Shown: one piece after another, positions 1-8,700 of the stretch
How the letters are laid out: each line of letters opens with the position of its first letter
Position numbering within the stretch: the first letter of the stretch is position 1
Source: Reichenbachiella sp.
GTDB taxonomy: Bacteria > Bacteroidota > Bacteroidia > Cytophagales > Cyclobacteriaceae
Reading direction: 5' to 3'
DNA length: 64,000 bases
Assembly (NCBI RefSeq): GCF_033344935.1
Contig: NZ_JAWPMM010000001.1
Span: forward strand, 1,288,001-1,352,000
Translations under genes and position numbers: made by a program
Notes under the pieces: generated by a model
What the model was told of the DNA's origin: nothing
Databases searched by the model: none
Seen by the model: the letters and a program-made list of their open reading frames with translations, nothing else

Positions 1-1270
1 GGTTTCCGATGCTGCCATAGCTGAAATTTCAAGTACCGGCTTGCTTACCGCCAAACAAAACGGCACCGTGACGGTGACGGCGACTGCCTTGGATCAAAGT
101 ACAGTAACCGCAGACCTCACACTAGAAATTAGCAGTATTTACGAACCAAGTGGCGAAGACATAGAGGTGGCCACAGCAGAAGAATTGGTGGCAGCACTTG
201 CCGATATAGCGCCGGGCGATGTGATTTTGCTCGCAGGTGGCACCTATGCCATGACAGACAGGATCGTGCTCAATACTTCAGGCACGGCTGCTGAACTAAT
301 CACCGTGATGGCTGATCCTGAGGCTACAGAAAGACCCATTTTGGATTTTTCTGTCCAAGAAGAAAATTCGTCCAATCAAGGCATTCAGCTCAAAGCGAAT
401 TATTGGCATTTCAAAGGATTGGATATTCGCAAAGCAGGAGACAATGGTATGCAGATCAAGGGGAGCAACAACACCATCGAGTTTTGTTCATTTTATGAAA
501 ATTCCGATACCGGTTTGCAGCTTGATGACGGGGCGGCTGATAATTTGATATTGAATTGCGACTCGTATTACAATGCGGACGCCAGTGTAGAAAATGCAGA
601 TGGTTTCGCCGCCAAGCTGGGTGTAGGCAGTGGTAACAAATTTGTGGGTTGCCGGGCGTGGCAAAACCTGGATGATGGCTGGGACGGATATTTGCGAGGT
701 GCGGATCACGTGCAAACCGAATATGAAAGTTGCTGGGCAATCAAGAATGGCATCATGAAATCTGGCGAAGTAGGCGGAGGCGATGGCAATGGTTTCAAAA
801 CCGGAGGGAGCGATGACAAAGACCTTTCGCACCATGCTACCTACAAAAACTGTCTGGCCATAGGCAATGTGTTTGACGGCTTCGACCACAACAGTAATCG
901 TGGAGCGGTAAGCCTCTATAATTGCGCCGCCTACGACAACGGCACCAATTACAACTTCAGTTCGAGCAATGCTTTGGCTTCATTAGAGGTGAAAAACTGT
1001 GCTGTTGTAGGTGCGACGGGCAGCCTTAATGCCACCAGCAAAGATATCACATTCAATAGCTGGCAAGATGAACTCAGCGCTACCAGCGACGACTATGAGA
1101 GCTTGGCTATTGATCTCTTGCTTGGTGAGAGACAAGCGGATGGTAGTCTGCCAGAGGTAGATTTTATGCAGTTGGTTTCTGGTAGTGATTTGATCGATGC
1201 TGGTACCAATGTTGGATTGACCTTTCAGGGTCAGGCACCAGATATAGGCGTTTTTGAAAAAGAAAATTAA
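1..1270 (+). CDS. Pectate lyase, PL9 family, with Big_2-like domain (5' partial)
   Basis: The frame is open from the first bases, so the N-terminus lies upstream. The first 40 or so residues look like the end of a bacterial Ig-like (Big_2) domain (STGLLTAKQNGTVTVTA). The rest is a right-handed parallel beta-helix. The motifs NADGFAAKLG and NLDDGWDGY match the calcium-binding Asp positions known for PL9 enzymes, and GNGFKTGG carries the lysine expected to be the catalytic base. Known PL9 enzymes cleave polygalacturonate or rhamnogalacturonan by calcium-dependent beta-elimination; the protein is presumably secreted or surface bound. The gene overlaps the following esterase by 17 bp, so they are probably one transcript. 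Family assignment is firm; the exact substrate is inferred. Confidence 0.88.
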   Translation, partial: VSDAAIAEISSTGLLTAKQNGTVTVTATALDQSTVTADLTLEISSIYEPSGEDIEVATAEELVAALADIAPGDVILLAGGTYAMTDRIVLNTSGTAAELITVMADPEATERPILDFSVQEENSSNQGIQLKANYWHFKGLDIRKAGDNGMQIKGSNNTIEFCSFYENSDTGLQLDDGAADNLILNCDSYYNADASVENADGFAAKLGVGSGNKFVGCRAWQNLDDGWDGYLRGADHVQTEYESCWAIKNGIMKSGEVGGGDGNGFKTGGSDDKDLSHHATYKNCLAIGNVFDGFDHNSNRGAVSLYNCAAYDNGTNYNFSSSNALASLEVKNCAVVGATGSLNATSKDITFNSWQDELSATSDDYESLAIDLLLGERQADGSLPEVDFMQLVSGSDLIDAGTNVGLTFQGQAPDIGVFEKEN

Positions 1271-2198
1271 GATCACGCAAGTAAATCCTAAGAGCATTCT
1301 GATTTTTATAGGGGTGCTCTTTTTTGTTGTGGTCAATGGTTTCTCGCAAGATGCGAAAATCGACACCAGCTATACGGTAAATAGCGCATTCCTAAAATAT
1401 AAAAAGGATTTCCCCAGCATAGAAGTAGTGAAAGCAAATGCTAAAAATGTCTCGATTCGGAAAAATGTGATTTATCACAATACAGAATTAAGAGACCTTA
1501 AACTCGATATTTATAGTCCAAAAAACAATGATCAGAACTTTCCAGCCATTTTCCTGATACATGGTGGCGGTTGGAAATCTGGTGACAAATCACACATGCA
1601 GGCACTCGGGACAGTACTTGCCGAGCGAGGTTATGTGGCCATGGCCATGGAATATCGACTGTCGTCCGAAGCAAAATATCCAGCAGGTGTAGAGGATGTG
1701 AAAGCAGCCGTCAGATGGGCAATGGTTCATGCTTCAGAATTGAATATCGACACCTCCCAGTTAGTGCTGCTAGGCTGCTCGTCTGGTGCGCAAATGGCTT
1801 CTCTGATAGGGATGACCGCTCACGAAAATGGGTTGCCGATCCAGGCCGTCATCAATCTGGATGGCATCTTGGCATTTCATCACCCTGAATCCAGGGAAGG
1901 GGCATCTGCAGCACGTTGGCTGGGAGGGACCTATGCTGAAGCCAAAGAAAATTGGAAAGAAGCCTCGCCGCTGACCCATGCTGGAAAGGGTGATCCTCCC
2001 ATTCTATTTGTCAATAGTCAGTATCCACGTTTCCATGCGGGTCGAGATGAGATGATCACGATTTTGAACCAAGAAGGTATTTATACGGAAGTCTACGAAT
2101 GGCCTGATTCGCCCCATACTTTTTGGCTATTCGACCCGTGGTTTCGTCCTACAGTGGATCTCATCTTGAGTTTCCTCAATGAAACGTTGAAAAAGTAG
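1254..2198 (+). CDS. Secreted alpha/beta hydrolase, acetyl/feruloyl-esterase-like
   Basis: The 314-residue protein starts with a signal peptide (hydrophobic stretch around residues 14-30, ending GFSQ). It has an oxyanion-hole motif HGGGWKSG (103-110), a G-x-S-x-G nucleophile elbow GCSSG with Ser176, and a C-terminal catalytic His288 in DSPHTFWLF. This fits the Aes/BD-FAE type of carbohydrate esterase that removes acetyl or feruloyl groups from plant cell-wall polysaccharides. The start is TTG inside the end of the lyase gene; no ATG lies near the signal peptide. Placement behind a pectate lyase suggests pectin deacetylation, which is inference. Confidence 0.82.
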   Translation: MKKKIKITQVNPKSILIFIGVLFFVVVNGFSQDAKIDTSYTVNSAFLKYKKDFPSIEVVKANAKNVSIRKNVIYHNTELRDLKLDIYSPKNNDQNFPAIFLIHGGGWKSGDKSHMQALGTVLAERGYVAMAMEYRLSSEAKYPAGVEDVKAAVRWAMVHASELNIDTSQLVLLGCSSGAQMASLIGMTAHENGLPIQAVINLDGILAFHHPESREGASAARWLGGTYAEAKENWKEASPLTHAGKGDPPILFVNSQYPRFHAGRDEMITILNQEGIYTEVYEWPDSPHTFWLFDPWFRPTVDLILSFLNETLKK

Positions 2199-2246
2199 TT
2201 TTTGCTAGTCCAATGTTGATTATTGAATACTGATCGCGTCTTCGTC

Positions 2247-2274
2247 ATTCTATTTTTATGATGTGAAATAGAAT
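2247..2274. repeat. 9-bp perfect inverted repeat upstream of the DUF4861 gene
   Basis: ATTCTATTT (2247-2255) and AAATAGAAT (2266-2274) are separated by 10 bp and end 11 bp before the next ATG. It could be an operator or an mRNA hairpin in the operon; no T-run follows, so a terminator is unlikely. Confidence 0.4.
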
Positions 2275-2285
2275 CAATAGAAGAC

Positions 2286-3527
2286 ATGATAATAAATAAA
2301 AGCTACTTATGGGTGGCCGGTTTAGCGCTTTCGGTAGGCTGCAGCACCAATGCAAAAGATAATGTTGCCGAGGAAGGTACACTGACGATAGAAATAAAAA
2401 ACCCTTTGGCATCCACCAGAAATGAAACGCTCGTTTTGGAAGATGACGAGCTATTTACAGATTCTTTGAAACCGCAAGGGGTGACTTTGCTCGGACATGC
2501 TGGAGAACTGATCGATAGTGATCAAGATGGGCAAGCGGATCAACTGGTCGTGAATGTGGACTTACAAGCCCAGTCCACCTTGAGCATCAATTGGCCCAAT
2601 GATCTCAAATTGGGACAGCCATTGGATAAAAAGGTGCAAGCGGAAATCTCGCCTAAAGTAGGCGGGGAGTGGCAGGATAGAAAGTACGTGGGAGGTGATT
2701 TTCAAAACGTAGATTTTTTGCGCGTACCTGCTCCACATACAGATCATTCCTACTATATCAGATATGAAGGGCCGGGGATAGAAAATGAGTTGATTGGCTA
2801 TCGATTTTATCTGGATTGGCGAAATGCGATGGATATTTTCGGAAAGAAGGTGGATACACTGGTACTTCAATCTGTTGGGTTGGATGGGTTTGATTCTTAT
2901 CACGAAGAAGAACCATGGGGGCTGGACATTTTGAAAGCCGGCAAATCTTTGGGGATTGGGTCTATAGGCCAATATATCAATGGGAAAGTGGAACATTTCA
3001 AGCAGACCGATTCGGTCACTTGTGCGATCAAAGCCAACAATAAACTTTCGGCTACTATAGAAACCTCCTATTACGGATGGCAAACTTCGGATAAAAAGAG
3101 CAGCATCGTTTCCAATCTATCTATTGTATCGGGCGACCGATCGCTCCAGCATACGATAGCTTTTGATCAGCCAATAGCTGACTTCTGTACGGGCATTGTA
3201 AAGCACGACGCTGCTTCTAGTTTTGCCTCCTTGGTAGGCTCTAGCGGATGGGCTTACATCGCCACCTATGGCAAGCAAAGTCTGGCCGATGATAAGTTGG
3301 GGATGGCCATATTTTATAATACCAAAGATGTAAAAGAAGTGGTGGATTCCTCCTTCGATCATCTCATAGTATTTAAGCCGAATGAGGAAGTGAACTATCA
3401 TTTGCTAGGCGCTTGGGAACAAGAAAAGAACGGAATCAAGTCCTTGGAAGCGTTTCAAAAATACCTCAACGCCAAATTGGATGCACTCAATCACCCTGTA
3501 GAAATTAGCGTAAAGCAGTCCTCATGA
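2286..3527 (+). CDS. DUF4861 family lipoprotein of the pectin locus
   Basis: The 413-residue exported protein has a hydrophobic N-terminus ending LALSVGCS, probably a lipoprotein site though the residue at -3 (Ser) is not the usual Leu. The sequence resembles DUF4861: conserved-looking segments include RVPAPHTDHSYYIRYEGPGIE, YRFYLDWRNAMDIFGKK and the LDGFDSYHEEEPWGLDILK region. DUF4861 proteins are commonly found with pectin and rhamnogalacturonan enzymes and are predicted beta-rich, carbohydrate-active proteins. No reaction is assigned here. The stop overlaps the cupin start by 4 bp (ATGA), so translation of the two is coupled. Confidence 0.75.
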   Translation: MIINKSYLWVAGLALSVGCSTNAKDNVAEEGTLTIEIKNPLASTRNETLVLEDDELFTDSLKPQGVTLLGHAGELIDSDQDGQADQLVVNVDLQAQSTLSINWPNDLKLGQPLDKKVQAEISPKVGGEWQDRKYVGGDFQNVDFLRVPAPHTDHSYYIRYEGPGIENELIGYRFYLDWRNAMDIFGKKVDTLVLQSVGLDGFDSYHEEEPWGLDILKAGKSLGIGSIGQYINGKVEHFKQTDSVTCAIKANNKLSATIETSYYGWQTSDKKSSIVSNLSIVSGDRSLQHTIAFDQPIADFCTGIVKHDAASSFASLVGSSGWAYIATYGKQSLADDKLGMAIFYNTKDVKEVVDSSFDHLIVFKPNEEVNYHLLGAWEQEKNGIKSLEAFQKYLNAKLDALNHPVEISVKQSS

Positions 3528-3952
3528 AAAGATATTTAAGTGTTGGTTTAGTTAGTTTAATAAGTGTGATCACCATGAATCAGTCGCGGGCTCAGCAGCC
3601 TGTTGCTGACACATTGGATATCGAGGCGTGCATAAGCACGTATGATGCGGATAAGTCCAGCCCGACCAAGGTGGGGCATCAGTTTTGGTTTGTCGATAAA
3701 GAATTTTTGGACGGTCGAACTTTGAAGCTAAGCGCTGTTGCTCCGGGGCTTGCGACTCACCCACCGCATCAGCACGAAGAGGATGAGTTCTTCTTTGTAT
3801 TAGAAGGCACGGCAGAATTTTATTTGAATGGAAAAACGGTTGAAGTCAAACCGTATTCTACCCTGTATTGTCCATCATGGTCGATGCACGGGATCAAAAA
3901 TGTAGGCGATACAGAATTGAAATACTTGGTGATAAAGAAGTATCAAAATTAA
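3524..3952 (+). CDS. Secreted single-domain cupin
   Basis: The 142-residue protein has a signal peptide (first 23 residues, ending SRAQ) and one cupin barrel. Cupin motif 1 is complete (PHQHEEDEFFFVLEG: H-x-H-x3-E-x6-G) and motif 2 is present (PSWSMHGIKN), giving a His/His/Glu/His metal site. Small cupins of the KdgF type convert unsaturated uronates released by pectate lyases into linear keto sugars, but KdgF is normally cytoplasmic. The signal peptide is therefore unusual for that role. The locus suggests pectin use; the reaction is not determinable from sequence. Confidence 0.78.
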   Translation: MKRYLSVGLVSLISVITMNQSRAQQPVADTLDIEACISTYDADKSSPTKVGHQFWFVDKEFLDGRTLKLSAVAPGLATHPPHQHEEDEFFFVLEGTAEFYLNGKTVEVKPYSTLYCPSWSMHGIKNVGDTELKYLVIKKYQN

Positions 3953-4060
3953 AGCTCATCAGTACCTGAAGTTACGACTGGAGCATGATGATAAACTGGG
4001 GGCAATCTGTATTTCTGGGTATGGGTTTAGATCATATTTATGAAGCAAAAGCACAATGTC

Positions 4061-4085
4061 ATAGCCCGGCGATAGACCGGGCTAT
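4061..4085. terminator. GC-rich hairpin between convergent genes
   Basis: A perfect 9-bp inverted repeat ATAGCCCGG / CCGGGCTAT has a 7-nt loop and sits in the 210-bp gap between the cupin (+) and hipA (-). There is no T-run on either side, so it is either an atypical bidirectional terminator or a REP-like element. The rest of the gap (3953-4162) shows no convincing gene. Confidence 0.4.
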
Positions 4086-4162
4086 CTGCCGGGTGGTTGT
4101 AAGCAGATACTTTAAAGTCGAACACATAGCTGACGGATCCCCCGGATTTCCAGGTCGTCGTA

Positions 4163-5404
4163 TCAAATCTGCAATCTGCTTTTAATCAGCTTGATATTGG
4201 ATGCACTGATGTCATGATGTTTGGCGAGCGTTTCCCATTGGCAAAGTGCTTCTTTCGTTTGTTCAATGATTAGTTCGACTTGTTTTTGAGTGAGTGAACC
4301 TTCCTTGGCCAGTTTGATCAAATGCTCCATAGACGGGTTTTGGCCTTCACCCATGACCATAGTACTTTGATGACCTCTTGGTCCGGATGAAAAAGTGAGA
4401 TCGTATGCTGGTGACATCTTCCATTCGCCATGCTTATCCATCAGAAAGGAGAAATTTTTGCCATGATCGTCACGATTGTGCGAAAACACGTTGAATACAG
4501 CCAGACGAAACATCTTTTCCACCTCTCTGAAATCTTTGGTTAGCGCTTCTGTGAGTGTCAGCAGGTCTTCGTAGTCTAGTACGGGAACTCTAAAATCCGA
4601 ATGCAATAACCCACTGGCGGTATGCATGTGAAACCTTTCTTTGTTGGTTCGATCAAATCGCTTGGTGGCAAAATAGCCTGCACCTTGCTTGGCTGGAAAA
4701 AGCCGGGTAGGTGTCATGGAAATACCAGCTTCTTGAGCCATTAATGAATAGACGTATTCAATGGCACCGGCATCGGGACCATCCATACTGTTGGCAAATT
4801 TCACCATCCAGTATTCCTGATCTGGGCGCAATTGGCGTTCGCCGTGAAGAATATTTTGATTATTAGGATCTATGCCAATCAAAGCCTTAGGTCTGGCGCC
4901 TGCGGAAGATCCATTCAGCTTCACTAGTTCATTTAACACCTCGTCTGCCTCACCGGCTAAAACTTCTTGTGTTTGAGTAGCCAGGCTATCTAAATCTATG
5001 ATGGTGTCAGCTGATTCATGACCTTGATCTGGCTCGTAGGTCAATGCGCCCAGGCCGAAGCGGCCAATATGTGCCAATCGGTCCAAAGGGCTAAACTGAT
5101 TTGGAAGTAAGTTTTTGCTTTTAGCCAGTCGATCGAATAGCAATCTACCCCATCCATCCGGTAGACTATCATTGAAAACACCTGGTAGCCCTTCAAAGAG
5201 GCGAGGGTTGAAAGACTGCACGCCTTGCGTGAGCGGGAGTTTGAAAGGTGAAATATTGAGGCCTTTGCTGATATAATCAGGATGATATTCGAAGAATATG
5301 TCTTGATTTCTGATCGCCAATCGACCAACTGGAATAATGTCTTTCTCGAATTGGATGCCTACGCTAATCTGATCAATAGAAGCAGACTGGTTTATTTTTT
5401 CCAT
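4163..5404 (-). CDS. hipA: HipA-type serine/threonine kinase toxin
   Basis: The 413-residue protein has the HipA couple-hipA N-terminal region (FNDSLPDGWGRLLFDR), the nucleotide-loop motif SSAGARPKA near residue 170, and the kinase motif NRDDHGKNF (N-x-D-x-H-x-K-N, catalytic Asp about residue 312). The SPAYDLTFS segment about 20 residues later supplies the metal-binding Asp. HipA toxins phosphorylate a translation factor or tRNA synthetase and cause dormancy; the target here is unknown. The start overlaps the end of hipB by 13 bp, the usual antitoxin-first order. The pair stands inside an otherwise pectin-related region. Confidence 0.88.
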   Translation of the reverse strand: MEKINQSASIDQISVGIQFEKDIIPVGRLAIRNQDIFFEYHPDYISKGLNISPFKLPLTQGVQSFNPRLFEGLPGVFNDSLPDGWGRLLFDRLAKSKNLLPNQFSPLDRLAHIGRFGLGALTYEPDQGHESADTIIDLDSLATQTQEVLAGEADEVLNELVKLNGSSAGARPKALIGIDPNNQNILHGERQLRPDQEYWMVKFANSMDGPDAGAIEYVYSLMAQEAGISMTPTRLFPAKQGAGYFATKRFDRTNKERFHMHTASGLLHSDFRVPVLDYEDLLTLTEALTKDFREVEKMFRLAVFNVFSHNRDDHGKNFSFLMDKHGEWKMSPAYDLTFSSGPRGHQSTMVMGEGQNPSMEHLIKLAKEGSLTQKQVELIIEQTKEALCQWETLAKHHDISASNIKLIKSRLQI

Positions 5405-5694
5405 CCACGTTGCCGTTTTTTGTTTTCTTGGTTTTTAAGTACCTCATCTAGAGAGGTGAAGGTTTGCTTCACAGGATTTACTGCGTTTACTAAATCGTCC
5501 AGACAGCCCAATACCATGGCAAGCTTAAAAAAGGATTCCAACGATATTTTCCCCTGTTGCTCATATCTCCTCAATGTAGCCAGACTCACGCCCGACCGTT
5601 CGGCCAGTCCTGATTGTGTGAGCCCCTTTTCTAAACGAAGGTCACGTATGTTTTGAGCCATTTTTGTTAAGGCCTTTACGGAATTAAATAACAT
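5392..5694 (-). CDS. hipB: HipB-type antitoxin, XRE-family DNA-binding protein
   Basis: This is a 100-residue protein with one helix-turn-helix of the XRE/Cro type (IRDLRLEKGLTQSGLAERSG, then VSLATLRRYEQQGKI, roughly residues 15-50) and a basic tail. It would bind HipA and repress its own promoter. Two starts are possible: ATG at 5694 or Met12 at 5661. A TAnnTTTG-type motif 20 bp upstream favours 5694, with only moderate certainty. Confidence 0.85.
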   Translation of the reverse strand: MLFNSVKALTKMAQNIRDLRLEKGLTQSGLAERSGVSLATLRRYEQQGKISLESFFKLAMVLGCLDDLVNAVNPVKQTFTSLDEVLKNQENKKRQRGWKK

Positions 5695-5713
5695 TATATT
5701 GTTAATTATAAAG

Positions 5714-5721
5714 CAAATATA
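5714..5721 (-). promoter_or_regulatory. TATATTTG, Bacteroidota -7 element for hipBA
   Basis: The minus strand reads TATATTTG, matching TAnnTTTG, 20 bp before the hipB start. No good -33 TTTG is seen at the expected distance. Confidence 0.35.
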
Positions 5722-5764
5722 CTTATAAATACTAATATAATATTACTTATTGAATTAGATAGCC

Positions 5765-8700
5765 TTAGGCTTTTAACCCCTGCTCGGCAAATTGTGTAGG
5801 GGTAATGCCGAACTCATTTTTGAAGGCACGTGTGAATGAATTGGGTAAATCGTAGCCTACCATATAGCCCACTTCGGATACATTGATTTTGTTTTGTTCG
5901 AGTAGCTGTTTGGCTCTGGTCAGCCTAAAGGACTTGAGCAGTTCCATGGGTTTTTTGTCAGTGAGCTGCTTTACTTTTCTGATGAAGTGCATATGGCTCA
6001 TGCCCACCATATCGCACATCTTGCCTACATCAAACTGAGAATCTGATACATGCTCTTCCATGAGTGAAGCTATTTTTTCTAAAAACTCCTCATCTACAGA
6101 AGTCACCTTTACCTCTTTAGGTTTGAATCTCAAGTCAGCCGCAAAGCGTTGCTTCATCTCGTCCCTAAATTCCAGCAGATTGCTTACACGAGCCAACAAC
6201 AATTCAGGTAAGAATGGCTTAACAATGTAGGAGTCTGCTCCAGACTCATATCCAGAAATTCGCTTTTCGTCCAGTGCCAATGCAGTCAAAAGTATAACCG
6301 GCAAGTGACTGGTGGTGGGATTGGCCTTCACCTTGTCGCAGAAGGATATGCCGTCCAATTCCGGCATCATGATATCGCTGATGATGAGGTCTACATACTC
6401 TTCATCCAAAATGTCTAAGCCTGCTTGTCCATTTTCTGCCTGTAGTACGACATATCTTTCTTGAAGCAAACTAGATATAAAGAAGCGCATGTCGTCATTG
6501 TCTTCCACCACCAGTATACGCTTGCTTTCAGTGTCGGCAGTTGTAGTAGCGGCAGGCAGTGGGATTTCTGCAGCAAGCAAGTTGGCGTCTACAGTTTGTT
6601 GCAAATTGAAATCGCCCCATTCCTTCACTTCCTCTTCCGGAGTTAGGTCTTCAGGCAGGAAAACGGTGAAGGTGGTGCCTTTTCCTGGTTCGCTACTATA
6701 GCTGATTTTTCCCTGATGGAATTCGATCAAATCTTTGATGTAAGACAGGCCAATGCCGCTACTTTCTTGCAGTTCATTCGTCACAGGAGATTTTCCAATA
6801 CTGAATCTTTCAAACAGGTGGTCTTGCAGGTTTTGGTCGATTCCTGTACCATCGTCAGACACCTGAAGTCTCACGAAATTAGATGGCTCGGCTTCATCGT
6901 TGCTCAATATTTTCACGCTGATCTTGCCTTTGGTCGGCGTGTATTTCATTGCATTGGAAAGTAGGTTGAATAGAATTTTTTCGACCTTGTCTTGATCGAA
7001 ATAAAGGGTGAGTTTTTCGAAATCTGAATGAAAGCTCAAACGGATTTCTTTCTCGAGTGCTTTATTGGTGAATAGATTTTTGGTGTCTTTCACAAACTCT
7101 ACCAAATCCGTTCGGTGAAGCTGAAGCTCCAGCGTGCCGGATTCGATACGCCGGATTTCAAGTAACTGATTGATCAATTTTTGTAGTCTGAGCGCATTCT
7201 TTTTGATCAACCCATAGAAACTGGAATTACTCGAATGGGATTCGGATTGCATCGTTAATTTTTCGATGGGACCCAGTATCAAGCTGAGCGGCGTCCTGAA
7301 TTCGTGCGTGATGTTGGTGAAAAATTGCATTTTGGCTTGAGATAGCTTGTCGATCTTTTGCACGAGTTCTTCCAAAGCATCCTTTTGTTTTTGGATCTGA
7401 TCATTTTTAGTGCCCAGTTCCTCATTGGCCGTATGGAGAGATCGGTTTAGTTTTTCAAGGATTTGCCTCTTTTTAATGATTTGATATTGGTAAAAGCCAA
7501 TGGCAATTAAGAATGATGTGATAAGCAAAACGAACCAAGTTTGCTTCCAAATCGGCGGCTGCACCACAAAGGTGACACTGGCTGGGGTTTGGTCTACATT
7601 GCCCTCTTTGTCCATGGCTCTTACCTGAAACTGATAGGTATCGTCATCCAACCCGGTAAATGTGTGATTGTTGAGCGCTGAGTAGGCCGACCATTCGTCG
7701 TCGTTGAGTCGATAGGAATAGAGCAGTTCGGAGGCATCCGTTTTGTTAAAAAAATGCTTGCCAGACCAAAATATGGTGGTGTTGCCTGCATTGTCCACTT
7801 CTTTGGAGTAGATGTCTACGGTGGTTTCTGGTGCAATGCTGTCCTTTACAAAGCGGTGAGTCACGAATTTATCCCTTACGTTTTGATTGGGTGATTTTCC
7901 GGTGTACACGCGCCTTTTCCATTCTCTCAACGATCGGCTAATCCAAATTTCTTTTTGGTTACCGAGGTGTACCGAACCACCTTCGTATGATAGTGTAAGC
8001 GCTTCAGGCAGTGTGTTATTGATCCAAAAGCTGCCATTGTAAAAGCTGTATCCTCTGTCGGTCCCAAGCCAGATTTCAGTGCTGTCTTTAGCTGCGATAC
8101 TAATGATGTTGTTGCTGATCAATCCCGTTTGAACAGAGTAGTTTTTCCAGCCATCGGCCTGCTGAATATATAGGCCATGCTGTCTGGATGCAACATAGAG
8201 TAGGTCATTGCGATCAGATATTACGTCATTTACATAATCATTGAGGTCGGTCTTTTGCATGTAGCTCCAAGAAGTCCCATCAAATTGACAAAGTGCAGTA
8301 CCGCCAATCCACATATTCCCATCCTTGGATTGGGTGATGCCATAGGCATTTAGTTGGTTCAGGCCTTTGGTTCTCGAGCGGTGGTACACCAGTTTTCTCT
8401 CTGAGCTATATGGGTTTATTATTTGGACTAATCCACCGGTTTGCCCTAATTCCAGAAATACGTCCGTGCTACCACCTATCCAGATTGATCCATCCTGAGC
8501 CTCATGTATGGCGCGATAGTCAATCCCCCAGGAGAGAGAATCAAAGAGGATGTTGTTCCATTGTCCGTCATTTAGGTAGCCAGCACAGGCTTGTTTTTTG
8601 TCACTGCCAATGGCCCAAATCACATCCTCAGAAGAGGAGAAAAGGCTCACGGCTCCATCCATCATGCCTTGCTTTTTGCTGTATTGTTTCCAACTGTCCT

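Noticed and set aside
3985-4185. 66-codon plus-strand frame between the cupin and hipA genes
   Set aside because: It has no recognisable domain or signal, spans a hairpin and runs into the end of hipA on the other strand.
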